Assembly (NCBI GenBank): GCA_016630905.1 | Contig: WBMQ01000010.1 | Coordinates: forward strand, 372,001 to 436,000 | Reading direction: 5' to 3' | Origin: Capillidium heterosporum | Taxonomy: Eukaryota; Entomophthoromycota; Entomophthoromycetes; Entomophthorales; Capillidiaceae | Length of the DNA stretch: 64,000 nt | Notes under the pieces: generated by a model | The model's database searches: none | What the model saw: only the letters and a program-made list of their open reading frames with translations | What the model was told of the DNA's origin: nothing | Made by a program: the position numbers and the translations under genes | Shown: positions 44,377 through 56,462 of the stretch, in pieces | Layout: every line of letters begins with the position of its first letter | Numbering within the stretch: position 1 is the stretch's first letter

Positions 44377-46382
44377 TTGCATTTTCATTTCATGGCAAAT
44401 TTTGAATTAAATGATAATTAATATATATACGTATTTGAACTCATCAATACAATGGCAAGTTTATATTTAAAATAAAGAGCTTCGTAAGTGTAGCGTATAC
44501 AGGCTACATATGTAATCTTAAACGTAACTAGTATCAAAATTAACCATTCAACCTTGCATACCAGCAAAAAATAACTTGCATAAGTTGGCCAAATGTACAT
44601 AAACTAGGTACTTTACAAGTTGTACTTGGAAAGTTCTTTTCGTTCGAAACGAAACACTAATAAGTCAACTTTCGATAGGCTTATGGGATTCTCAGTAAGA
44701 ATACATCCCTTTCAACTATCAACTTGTACCAATACCTTTAAATGTCGATCATCAAGAAGCTATCTAACGTTTTAAGTGTATAAGGAGATGTATAGAACGA
44801 TGCATTCAAAATAAAAGAGAATGTATCAAGTCAAGAAGCTGAGTAAAGAGTCCATCATAAAAATTGGTATTGTAAGATAAATCAAAACACTATAGAAATT
44901 GCTAATACTTTTAAATAGAAGGATTAACAAAAATTGAAACATATAAAATATAGATTTAAGTTTACCACAGTATTTTTGACCTATACCACTAACATGAGTT
45001 TATTTGCAAAATCAATTTTACCTGGGTAACCTTTTATACATTTCTGTTAACTTTAACCTAACTTTCAAAAGTGCTTTTAATCTTTCAAATACCTATACTT
45101 TAACCTACTATTGTAATAAAATTTCCCCTTCAAAGCTTAAACTACATAGCCTTATATAACTTACCATGTATACTCTATGGTTGCTCAAAGTTACTGTTCA
45201 ATCTTCCCACTATATGCTAACTGTCGTTACCTAGGACTTGGATCTTTGTTGCTATTTTTTCATATTATTTTTAAACCTTGCAATAAATACGTTTCCTCTA
45301 CCCAAACTTGAACTCGTATCAGTTGGACTTTCAACACAAAGAAAATTCAATTTTCAAATCCAGATCTTATCACTAACTATCCAAGTTAGAAAATCGAGAA
45401 TCTTAGCCAATAGATACATTTAGTATAAACAATTTTTAAGTAAAATAATTCACACCACTCGTAGAAATAGTGCTAGTAAGGACATCCAATAAACTCAACT
45501 ATTCAATGCAACTATATTGGCATAATAAGATATATTCAAGGTGGATTCCATTAAAAATCTGGTAATTCAAAAAGTACTTGGAATTAAACCAACTTCCAAA
45601 CAACTTTTATCACAGCTTGATCTCCTCCCCAATCATCTTGACTGTTGGTGTTACCTATATATCTACTATCAAAGCTCATGATAGATTCATCAAAAATCCT
45701 GGCACTCAAAGAGATTAACCTTGTCAACACAATTACCAGTTCGGTCAAGGATAAAGGAGGTGAACTGCGGATCCTAAATTTAACCTTGCATATCCGTAAT
45801 TCTACAATCCAGGAATTGGAAATTGAGTGGAGGAGTTAGAGTTGAAGGGAAGGTTTTGATAAGATTTGGAAACAAAAGTGGTGAGGTATGTAGGTTGTAG
45901 GTAAAGTTGATGGTACCGAGGAGTATTTGGTGCAGCTCCTACTAATAATTAAAACTAAAGTACACTGGCCTTAGAAAATTTTAGTTGATGCTGGTTAGCT
46001 ACTTGCACATATTCAAAAATAAAAAACCTGTATAGAAATTATCAAAAAGTAAACAGGTGTTATACACAAATATATCCACTCAAAGCTATCCAATATCACC
46101 ATTACATTTTATTTTTTGTTGTTAAAAGAGCGCTACCTTACAACCAAATTTAGACCAGACTATCAAACTATAAACTTTAAAATGAAATGAAATAAATTTG
46201 AAGGACGTGAAGCATTGCCATAGACGTCAACCTTGGCTTTAAGGTCGATGAAAGGATAGGTTAGTTACATAAAATCAGAAAGCTTCACAATAGAGTACCT
46301 CATACTTCAGCTGACAAATGGAGATTTGAAAAGTGCAGGATAAAGGTAGGTGTATATGAAAAAATTCAAAATAAGTAAAAGG
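44377..46382. other. Intergenic, no gene seen
   Basis: AT-rich. Short frames at 45238 and 45645 show no recognisable features. Confidence 0.5.
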
Positions 46383-47651
46383 TTAACTGATGGTTACCCC
46401 TTCGACCTGCTCCTTCTTGTGGAGGGCCTTGACGTGCCTGGCCAAATCGTGCTTCCGATCAAAACCCCGCTTGCACACGTTGCAGGTGAATCTTTTGATG
46501 CGGCTGCTGTCGTGAGTGATCTGGTGAGTCTTCATGTTGTACAGTCGAGTGAAAGCCAAGTTACAGCCTGGGTAATCGCACTTGAACCGCTTCTCCTTGT
46601 TATCAGAAGATATCCGGTGGTCGGCGTCGGTGTTGGGTATAATAGTGTCACTGGAACTGGACTTGATGTGGACGCGCTTCAATTTACTTTCCACCTTGAC
46701 TTTCTTGGATTCATGTTCCGGTTGCTTGTCGAGTGCCTTGGGGGACTGGGATTCTTGCTTGAGGGAAGGCTTAGGTGGGTGCGCAATGTGGTTGGTAGTA
46801 TTTTGATCGTTGCAGTAGGAGGTACCTTGGACCAACTGCTCGATGAGAATATTGGAGTCCTGCTTCTGCTGATCGGTCTGAGAACCGTTCTGGATACCAA
46901 ACAGAGATTCTTGCTGCTGCTCGTGGGTCGGGAACAAGGGCATAGCGTCGAATGGGTTCCGTTCTTCGGTGGTGTTCAACGAGGGGATAAGATCTTGGTA
47001 GAAATTGGTAGTTGGCAAATTACCTCCATTCATGAGACTATCATCGATTATTGGAGTCGTATCAGGATGGGGGGTGGCTAGGCTGGGGTGTACAAAGGGC
47101 GAAGCGTTCATCAGTCCACCGTTGAGCTGGCTCCCCAAAACAAAGTAGTCCATGCTGGGTGAAACGAGGCTTCCTAGGGCTTGGGCGGGGTAGGGTTGGA
47201 AGGCAAGGTAAGGAGTGCCTATCAGGGGGACCGTGTTGTCGAAGGTCTGGGAAATCCAGTTGTAGGTCAGGCTATCAATCAGAGGCTCTTCCATGAAGGG
47301 AGTCTCCTGAAACCTACTGAATGGGTCAAGTTGCATATTCATGCTAGGACTCTCGAGCAAGGGGAACGCGGGCGACATTAGATTGTTAAATGAAGTATCG
47401 AGTGCTGGGGTGTTGGTGGCATTAAATGGCATGAGGGGAGTTAACCGTTGTGAAATGAAATCTAAGGAAGGTGTCGTCAAAACGTTGTAAGGCAAGTTTG
47501 GAGTGACGTACGGAGCTGCGCTGTTCAAGTCCAACGCATTGGTGTTTGGCATTTGGGTAAACAGAGGTTCATCACCCATCAGCGGTAAGGTGTCCATGTC
47601 GTTAGGGTAAAGGGGCATCTGGGGTCCATGGCCTTGGTTAGGTTGCTGCAT
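46383..47651 (-). CDS. C2H2 zinc-finger transcription factor (two fingers)
   Basis: Intronless, 422 residues. A long low-complexity N-terminal region rich in Asn, Pro, Leu and Met likely holds activation segments. It contains GDEPL (26-30) and EPLIDSL (122-128), both also found in the factor at 61946. A basic stretch (KKVKVESKLKRVHIK, about 316-330) could be a nuclear signal. Two C-terminal fingers: C358-C363-H376-H380 and C390-C393-H406-H411 (FDRKHDLARH). The finger pair resembles the Swi5/Ace2/Crz1 style of fungal regulators, but I cannot assign an orthologue. Confidence 0.85.
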   Translation of the reverse strand: MQQPNQGHGPQMPLYPNDMDTLPLMGDEPLFTQMPNTNALDLNSAAPYVTPNLPYNVLTTPSLDFISQRLTPLMPFNATNTPALDTSFNNLMSPAFPLLESPSMNMQLDPFSRFQETPFMEEPLIDSLTYNWISQTFDNTVPLIGTPYLAFQPYPAQALGSLVSPSMDYFVLGSQLNGGLMNASPFVHPSLATPHPDTTPIIDDSLMNGGNLPTTNFYQDLIPSLNTTEERNPFDAMPLFPTHEQQQESLFGIQNGSQTDQQKQDSNILIEQLVQGTSYCNDQNTTNHIAHPPKPSLKQESQSPKALDKQPEHESKKVKVESKLKRVHIKSSSSDTIIPNTDADHRISSDNKEKRFKCDYPGCNLAFTRLYNMKTHQITHDSSRIKRFTCNVCKRGFDRKHDLARHVKALHKKEQVEGVTIS

Positions 47652-49000
47652 GACGCCAAGCTTTTGTTGCTATTGTGTGTCGTAATCTATCGTTGCGTGA
47701 AGTTGAGCTTTACGAAGTTGAACTAGGTATTCTCCTACAACAGATAAGAGACTTGTAAAAGTTTAAAAAACAAAGCTGGGACTAGATTACCAGAAAGCTA
47801 AACTTTAATCCCAGTTGATTTGAAGAGATTTGAGTTGCGGTCAATTAGATGCATTCGTAAAAGAGTTGAGCCGGGAAAACTGACTTAATTCAACCAAGGG
47901 TACAATGCCTGAATCTTGATTGGTGGATTGATTAAAGGATAATCTAGCCCTGAGTTCCAAATATGTATATTTCCAGGCGCCTCTATACGGCTGTCATGGG
48001 TATCCAGTACATATAGGAACTTTGTAAGAGGACTATCGCGTCCAATAGCTTTAGTAGTTTACATACAATAACTAACCATAATATAATTTATGTCAAAGTG
48101 TCAAACTTTAATATACAACCAGGCCTTACAAAATTAAGGCCAAATTAATTTGTCTACAAGTTAAATGTCCCCTTTAATCTAGGTTCTTATAAAGGAGGCA
48201 ATATGTAGCAGTAAACTATATTTAAATGACCGAAAAGTAGATATCCCAAAGCAGGGTTTCCCACCCATCTGCCTTTGAAGACGGCGAATTCCAGAAGCCA
48301 AAGGTCCACCGTTTTATTAATATTTGGTTGGAGAAACCTAGCTTTTGACGAGCACCAACATCTAGCCTGAGAAATGCTACCTTCAAGCTTCTGACTCATC
48401 AACTATCATTAAGTTTGGCTTAGCTTTTAGCTTATCCACTTTTGGAAGTGGCGCATATTTCAAGTGGGAGCCTACTAGCTAGACAGACACTTCTTTACCT
48501 CAAGAATCAGCAACTCATAAATCAGCAATAGGTTTTTTACACGACACAATACATCTAAACTATAAACCTTGGGCATTCGACATGGCTATGGAGATGCGTT
48601 GTTAGGATGTGGGAGATATGTACTGCTTAGTAGATATACTTATTTATCAAGTAGAAAATTCTTTTAAACTTTTAGATTATATATGCTTTGGGCTTTATTT
48701 ATAGCTTCCTTATCGAAAAATAACTAACCAGAATATCGTATGAACTACTTCCTTGTAAACAATAAGCTTTATACCCTCCAAGACAAATTTACACAAGTAT
48801 TTCGTCTATTGATATTAAAGCTTCCAAGAAAATAGACAACTAAGCTTGCTAAAAAATAACACTTGTACTTTAACCATTTTTACTATTGTCATAAGACCTT
48901 TCAATACCAATCGTCTTCTACAAAAGTGCTTTACTTCAAATCTACTCAAAAGAAGAGAAATATAACAAAATTTTCGACATTCCAAAACTTAGCGATCTAA
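47652..49000. other. Intergenic, no gene seen
   Basis: Promoter side of the C2H2 gene and 3' flank of the myosin gene. Nothing else supported. Confidence 0.5.
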
Positions 49001-52000
49001 TTACGAGGTGGTATAGGAGGACGAGGGTCTACCTCCACTGGTAGCGGAACTGGGAACATTGGGTCGTGACGGTATAGCCTAAAAATAAATACATAGTTAG
49101 TGTCGATGCCAACTACAGCTTTTAAATAATAAAAGACGTACCGGTTTCTGTTGCCCCTCCTCATTGTACTGTGAGGCAGGTCGATTGGCCGACAAATTCA
49201 AATTCCCCTTCAACGCACCTGCTAGCTTGGATACCGAACCAGAAGCTCCACCTAGCCCATTAGGTTTAGCGGGGATGACAGGGGCTGCCCTACCAGCATC
49301 TATTTTAAAATATAAGTATTTTGTACACATGTATATTTAAAAGGAAAGTGGAAAACCAATTACTTATACTCTGTCGTGCCGAGTTTGAACTCAGCGGAGA
49401 TTTGGGTGGGGAACGGAAGTTAGAAGTAGTGTCCTCACTGTCGTTACGCGAGCTACGAGCGGAAGAGGTGGATCCGGATTTACTCTGAGAAGGTTTAGCT
49501 AAAAGCTCCCAGTTCAAATATTTTACCTGGTTACGGGCCGCCAACTCGGCCTTCCAAGCCGGTACCGAGGCGTTGAATGAGTTTCCTTGAGAGTAGGATG
49601 GCGATGTAACTGGTTCTGGTTCCTCGTACCTTTCCACTTCGGGCTCAGGTTCCGGCTAAATATAAGCAAATTAAAACATAAGCTGTATAAAAAATTGTAT
49701 ACCTCGTGCCGAATAGGTTGGCGTGCTGGCATAGCTGGGGGTGGTGGTGGTGGAGCAACTGCTGCTTTAACTTCCTCCAAGTAGTTGGAGGGAACCCACA
49801 TCTGTACTCCATCTTTGGTGGAGCCTAACCACCAGCCGTTGTCATCTTTTTGCAAAATTTCAAAAATATCGTCCTTGGCGAAGGAGCTACCCTCAGAGGC
49901 GAAGTCATACAGCGCCTTGTAGGTAGGGTTGGCTGGAGGTGGCGGTGGTGGGGGTGGAGTAGCTACCGATGGTGGAGGTGGAATAGATCGGGAAGGCTGC
50001 TTGGTTTGATGGCTAGTTTGTACCGGTTTGACCACCTAAATTTTATAAAGGTTAGCCTGGATATTTGTTGGAACGAACCTTGCTAGCTGCTGGTTTAGGT
50101 TTGCTGTAGGATGTCGATTTAGGTTTGCTGGGAGGTTCGATGCGAGGACAAGGTGGATCAGAAACTAATAAAAAAATTAGTCGAAAAATAACTTTTGAAA
50201 TAAAAATACCGCTATGGGCAGGTTCACCCGATCCAACTAGGACGGTGTGGTTCTTGTAGGTATCGAATTTGACATTCGTCTCATCTTTGGTAAATTTGAG
50301 GGTACCAGTCTTGTTAGATTTCTTGAGGTAGTCGATACTAATATAAAAATTAAATATGATTAACCCAACTATGAAGTTACCTGGGGTTGCAGTCGACTGT
50401 AATGCGATCACTCGTATTGCTGCGGAGGTGGGTACATAACTCAGTCTTGAAGACAGTGGAAAAGACGGGAGCAATGTCGTCCCGCACGTGGAGGACGATC
50501 CAATCGTCCCGTAAAGTCGAGAGGGAGGCTTTGGTGATCATAGTCAATGGGATCTTACGCTCCAGCTTTATCTGAACAATCTTCTTCTCGACGGCGGTGG
50601 CAAGGATGTAGACACTTTGGGATGTCTACATGGTATCAGTACCCGCTGAAAAGAAAAAATTACCATGATGAGAGATCGAGGGGAAGGTTTGCTGGATCGG
50701 AGTGGGCGGGGCACCAGCAGCTGTATCTTGGCACTGAAGATTGCCTTCTCGCCAGCTGAAATTTAAAAACCATTAGATTATTAGCCTGTTAAAGTTAAAA
50801 AGCTACCTGCTAGCCCAGCAGCATTGCGGAAGATTGCCCCACTTTCTTGGAAGTTCACACCAAGATAATCCCCGTAGAACCGACGCATCGAAATTAAACT
50901 AAAGCGTCTACGCTCCTTCCGATTGGCTAGAACCTCATGGCCTGAATCACGGACGTGGAGCTGGACAATTTGGTCCTTATTCTTGCGGAAGCACCTTTGG
51001 ATCTTTGCGGCGCATTCGTTGCGGTAGGCGATCAACCTACGCCAAGCTCTCTGGATACGGGCAGCCATGTTGTGCCAGTACTTGTCACGTAAGCTCTCCA
51101 AGGACCAGAGCTAAAACAGGTTTAGTTCTAAATTCGTATGTCTTAAATTACCGTTTCGGGATGACGGATGAAGGCCTTGGTTACACCAAGCTGCCACTCC
51201 TCAGTCGGAATGTTGATGTCCCGCAATATAGTTTCAGTTCCACTGCGGGCATCTCCATGCCAAGTGTACTCACCGGCGTACGACGTCGACTTGGAGAGTA
51301 GATAGAATCTTTCAACAAACTTTTCAAAGGTCTGGCGGTAAGCGAAACCGGCACGACGCACCCGGATGTTCTCGCACAGCCCAAGATATTTGATCTGATG
51401 GAGGGACATAGCCCGGTCGTACTCCTTGGGGCTCTTGTTGGAGTTGGGCTTGATGCAACGGATGTATGAGGGTTGGGCACGCATCAGATTAGTAACTAGG
51501 GCACCGGCCGACGCCTTTATAACGTTAATACAAAAAATTAAGTATATATACCTTTATACGATCACTGGCAGTTGGAGGACGACGCTTAGAGTCTTGATCC
51601 ACCTGCTCTGGGAAGAGTTGGCGTATGAAGGCCGACTCACTAGACTTGACGAGGTCAAGGATGTCTTTGCTAAGCTGATCCTTGTTCTTGTCGGTCATAC
51701 CACGAATCTCGTAGCTCACGTCACCGGCGTAATGACGAATGATGAACGACTGGCCACGCTGATCAAGATGGGGGTTGCTGGAGCAGAGACCAAGACGCTG
51801 TACGAAAGAAGAGTCGGCAGCCTGAGGATCAGCATGGGCGGTAGCGCAAGCGTCATTAAGGGCGGCGAAGATACCAGGAGGTCGTTTCTCCTCAATCAAG
51901 TCGCATACGATCTTGTTGTTGAAGAATTTGATTGGATTCCACTGAATCTTCTCACTGACATACTCTTCCTGCTCGGCTTTGAGAGTTAGCTCGATGAAAA

Positions 52001-53625
52001 TCTGCTGCAGCTTCTCGTTAACGTAGTTAATACATAGCTGTTCGAAGGAGTTGTGGTCAAAGATTTCGAACCCGTAGATATCTAGAACTCCGATGACGTA
52101 TTCAAACTTCCCTTTCTGCTTGAGAGCTTCGTTAATACGATCGACGATCCAGTCGAAAAGCCGGTCGTAGAGGGCTTTAGCTAGCGCATCCCTTGTGGAA
52201 GAGGCTTGATCAGGGTTCAGTGGGACGTCGTAAATGGAACCACGTCTACCCCCACGCTTGGTTTCCATAACTCGCGACACCAAGGTCTTTTCCAGTTGAT
52301 TGCTATCAGCTTCGAGGAGGTAACTGACAAAATCGGTGACATTAGGGTCGGTAACAAAACTGTTGTTGTTGTCGCCTTCAGTAAACTGAGTATTTCCTAG
52401 CCATAGAATAGTAGCCAATACTCGGTGAATACCAGATTGCTCTTCAGCAGATAAACCGATAACTTGCATAGCTTCCAAAGTCGCTTGGTATTCTTCAACA
52501 TCATCCATTCCATCTACTTGTAAACAGTTACTTTGACTTGTATACCAGTAGCTTTCAGGGCCACTGATTCCAAACAGATCTAATCAGATAAAATTAATAA
52601 AAGACGTCATCGATATTAAACCTTTGTATTCCTGAGAGGCTCCTTTACAGAACTGGTAGAAGATATGGAAGTTTCGCTCATTTTTGATCTGGTTGACAAC
52701 TCGATTCTAAAGATAATAAGCAGCTGAAAGTAATCATCTTGTACCTTTTCCAATAGGTAATTGGTGATATGGGCTCCATTTGGTTCTCCGTTACCGTTGA
52801 ACTGGATCTCTAAATATTTACCCTAAACTGGTTAGCTTATTTCTATCTAAAAGGTACGTGGCGCGAAGAGTTATTGTTCCTTAGAGTCTTGGCACAACCA
52901 AAGCTTTCAAGGAGTGGGTTGGTTGCCAACACCATATCTTTGACGTGCTTAATAGCATCAGAATTACCACCACTGACAGTAGCGATGTAAGCCATAATCT
53001 TTGCCAAAGTTAGTACCTCCGCTATAAATTCAATTTACTTTCTTTGCCGCCTCTAAAAGCAAAAGTTAGAAAATAGGATTAAAAATTAAAGTACCTGTCT
53101 TGCCGGCTCCTGACTCACCGCTACACAAGATTTAGCATGTAAAATAATAAAGATACTTACGAAATAATAACACATTGATTCTCCTTGTAACTCACCATAT
53201 TGTAGTAAGCACTTTCAGCGATTGCAAATACATGAGGAGGCATCTTTTTAAATATAAGTATATGTTTTTTTAAGAATTTACCTCTAGCCTATTTTTACCA
53301 GTGTAGGAATGAAGTATCTGGTCGGTATACAGCCCCAAGTCTTTGAACGGGTTGACACTAATCAGTACATGTCCGATGTAGGTCTACAATAAACTTAGTA
53401 GGAACTTTTATGGACAATTACGTAGATATCGCCGTTGAAAAATCGTTTCTCCAAGTTGTCATTGATAGCGTCGTTCTCCACCTTGGATAGGAGGGTCATG
53501 TCGGAAACACCGACCTGCTTCTTCTTGAAACTTTCGGACCAATCCGCTTTCTTGGGCTTGGGTGGCTAATTACATGAAATATGTACAACTCGATTAATAC
53601 TTGTTTGAAGTCCCCTCCTTACCAT
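49001..53625 (-). CDS. MYO1: Class-I myosin
   Basis: Actin motor for endocytosis at cortical patches. Twenty exons on the minus strand: 53625-53623, 53565-53422, 53383-53282, 53243-53161, 53120-53095, 53052-53039, 52998-52858, 52822-52745, 52706-52622, 52579-51552, 51514-51152, 51110-50807, 50755-50664, 50625-50381, 50337-50210, 50164-50079, 50035-49703, 49655-49370, 49299-49142, 49078-49001. All phases fit and give 1258 residues, the usual fungal length. P-loop GESGAGKT about 112-119; TEDS-site Ser about 340 in [12 protein letters not shown], a PAK target in the family; two IQ motifs about 700-725; TH1 lipid-binding domain; Pro-rich TH2; SH3 about 1010-1060 ([11 protein letters not shown] to WVPSNYL). 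Exon 1 codes only for the initiator Met, and exon 6 is 14 nt. The C-terminus (SSSYTTS) lacks the acidic-Trp Arp2/3-binding end of yeast Myo3/5. Confidence 0.93.
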
Positions 53626-56030
53626 TTTGTGTTGCTAAACTTGAAGTGGGTTCAAGGTAAAACTCGAAATTTGGCAAGTCTGCATTTCACTTGGCTGTTA
53701 ACCGTCATAATTTATCCAGAGTTCCTTACTAAAAGTTACTTTGATTGGAGTTGTAATTTCTCTATGGGAAATTATAACGGGTTCTGATGACATGGTAGTT
53801 CATACCACAGTTTCTAGATGGCAGATGCATATAGTGAATGGAAGGTAGTAGTGCTGTTAACACTGGCTGCTTCTAAAGGTATAGACAGATAAACTCTTGG
53901 AATTCCAAATAGACTGCACCACAGCTAAGGATTAAAATTATGTCACGATGCATTTAATTTGGAATTCTATAGGTCTATCCTTGAACATTGAAACCAATTG
54001 CCCTTCACTTTTTAATCCTTATAAGAAGCTACAAGTCTTTGGTGTGTATTTCTGCACCTTTCCAATATCCTTTACTAAGCAAATATGTCAATCGTATGAT
54101 AGAAAATAGTAAAAGGAGTACTCTTCAATAGCAAAATTATGGTGAAAATCAACCTACATTTAGCAAGCCTATACAAGCGTTACATCTGAATCTATCTAAT
54201 GCCTGCCAAATCGAAAAGGTCACTGGACTCGAGCTATCAATCTTGTATCTAAGTAGTCGTGGTCAACTTCATCTACTGTCAAGATCACAAAATAAACTAA
54301 ACCAAACTTATCAACCAGCTCCTCAAGACAAAGATTCAATATACCCATCTTTCAATTCAAATTAAAATCTCAAACCTTAAACATCACTTGCTTCTAACGA
54401 TGTTTTAGATAGATAGATGCAGTATAGTAAATAATAAAGACCAATACAAGAGAAACTTGAGTTGAAAATCAAATTGTAGTGCAGTACATTGGCATATTTT
54501 TATTGGATAGGAATGGATGGGAAATGAACTTGCATAGGTTTTATCCTGTTGTAAGTTTTCTCCAATACCAACCAACTTTATATACCAAATTGATGTCTTT
54601 AAAGCTCTACTATTAGAACGATTAGAGGCAATAAATTGGACAACGTACATCTCAAACTAAAGTTTATATAGCCTACATACCTCACTTTTATAGGTCAGGT
54701 CATATTAGACACAACACATGCTTTTATGTTATTTAATTTTTATAGCAAAACTATAAGATGTACGAGCATTAGATCCAAGACAAGTAAAGTCGAAGGATAT
54801 AAGCTCTACCAACAAAGTTGGAATTGAGTTCATTCTCGGCATCGGGAACGAGGTTTCAGCTATGAAGTTTTCTTTTACATATTAAGCTGGACCAAGATTA
54901 AGATACCTTTCATTTATTGTTCGATTTGACAAAGATTGATAGCAATGAGCTTATATAGATGCGGAAAATTTTTGAATTGTCGAATGAGACGGTGTGGGAT
55001 AAATTTCATTTTGAAATTGAAACTAACTAATTGGATAGGCTTGTTTTGTTTTGGAGGTTGAAGGTTGAAGGTTGAAGTTGGAATGAAGGATTGGAGTTTG
55101 AAATTGATGGAACTGGATCTAAACTTCTAAATTAATTGCATTGTATCTTAAACAAAATATCCCTTTTAGATGCAGTTTATTTGGAATTTTCTTCTGCCAA
55201 TGGCTTGAGTTAGAACTTGAAACTTACATTTCGTTCACAATTAATGAACTTTTATGTATATACTTTTTATATGTAAGCTTGGAATTAATTATCCTAAATT
55301 ACTCTATTGCTTTTATACATTGCACTCTCAAAATCTTTGAGTCCAGTGTTGTTGGATGATACAAAGTAGGAACACAAAAATCCAATATAAAGCTACCTAG
55401 GTCTATTCCAAATAAAAGTTTTGAAGGGATCCTCTATTACCAACATCCTTTTAAAAGATTATTTCACTAGAATTTATCACAAATCTATACTTTCCAAAAA
55501 TAGGTAGGGCTCCTACTTTAATTATAGACTTTTGAAGTGACTGTAGTAGAACTGTAGAGAAGCATACATATAAATGAAAGGACGCTTTACAAGTTTAAAA
55601 GCAAGAGCTGTATCACTAAAAACTAATTCTTTTATTAGTTATATTGACTTTTGTACCCACGTATCAACTTAACAGGTTGTTGACATGGTCCATCAAGTCT
55701 GAATTGAATTGGCAACTCTATCCTAACCCACAGTTTACTTTTATCCATTTCTGTTAGAACTATAAAAAGATTGTCCAATCTCTATCACAAGGGACCTCAA
55801 ATTTCAAACCTGACTAAAAATAGGTGGCCAATCAATTCAAGCTTATTAATGCACTATTGGCTACACATTTTAACTAGCCCTGCCCAAGATTTCAAATCCA
55901 AATTAACTAATTCCCAAACTTCACCTTCCTCTATTTATCTGAACTTATAGTATAAGTAAATCAAACCTATCGATCCGTCCCTCCAAAAAGAAAACACCAC
56001 CACCACAGCAAGAGCAAATACAATTATAAG
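53626..56030. other. Long AT-rich intergenic region
   Basis: No gene seen between the divergent myosin and homeodomain genes. Several small frames without features. Confidence 0.5.
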
Positions 56031-56462
56031 ATGATGTCCGAAGAGAACATGAAGATAAGATTCTTCATCCCCAGCAAGCAGCGTTACAAGTTCGATTTGG
56101 ATTCTATCAAAATCTTGGAGCATCACTTCCACATCAACCCCAACCCAGGCCCTACCCTCAAAAAACAACTGGCTTACGAACTAGGCATCCCTTATCCTAA
56201 AGTCAAAGTTTGGTTCAACAACCACAGGAGGAACTTGAACAAGGAACACAATTTACCTGACAACAAGAAGATCAAGCTGGATAGTTTTGACAACAGTGGT
56301 GAAGGTAGTGGCTGTGCATCTCCTATCCAAATTCCAACTTTGACTTTGACAGAGGCCAGCAACAACTTTAACAATCAACAACCTATTGTAGCACCGATGC
56401 ATCTGTTGAGTTTCGATAATATCAAACTTTTGAACCAGCTGCTAGAGGTCGACCACTTTTAA
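56031..56462 (+). CDS. Small homeodomain transcription factor
   Basis: Single-exon protein of 143 residues. A homeodomain at about 14-73 ends in the recognition helix KVKVWFNNHRRNLNK. Taking W61 as homeodomain position 48, the invariant Asn51 is N64 and Arg53 is R66. Position 50, which selects the bases 3' of TAAT, is Asn rather than Gln or Lys, and position 52 is His. A basic stretch DNKKIKLD follows, and the remaining ~65 residues are Ser/Asn/Leu-rich and unrecognised. A second ATG at codon 2 could also serve. Not enough is visible to assign it to a named fungal homeobox family such as Yox1, Pho2 or mating-type proteins; no mating-type neighbours are present. Confidence 0.8.
   Translation: MMSEENMKIRFFIPSKQRYKFDLDSIKILEHHFHINPNPGPTLKKQLAYELGIPYPKVKVWFNNHRRNLNKEHNLPDNKKIKLDSFDNSGEGSGCASPIQIPTLTLTEASNNFNNQQPIVAPMHLLSFDNIKLLNQLLEVDHF

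Noticed and set aside
49527-49554. A 28-nt GT-AG stretch inside myosin exon 18 (GTAAAATATT...CTTTTAG)
   Set aside because: Removing it breaks the frame and it is shorter than any other intron here, so it is kept as coding.
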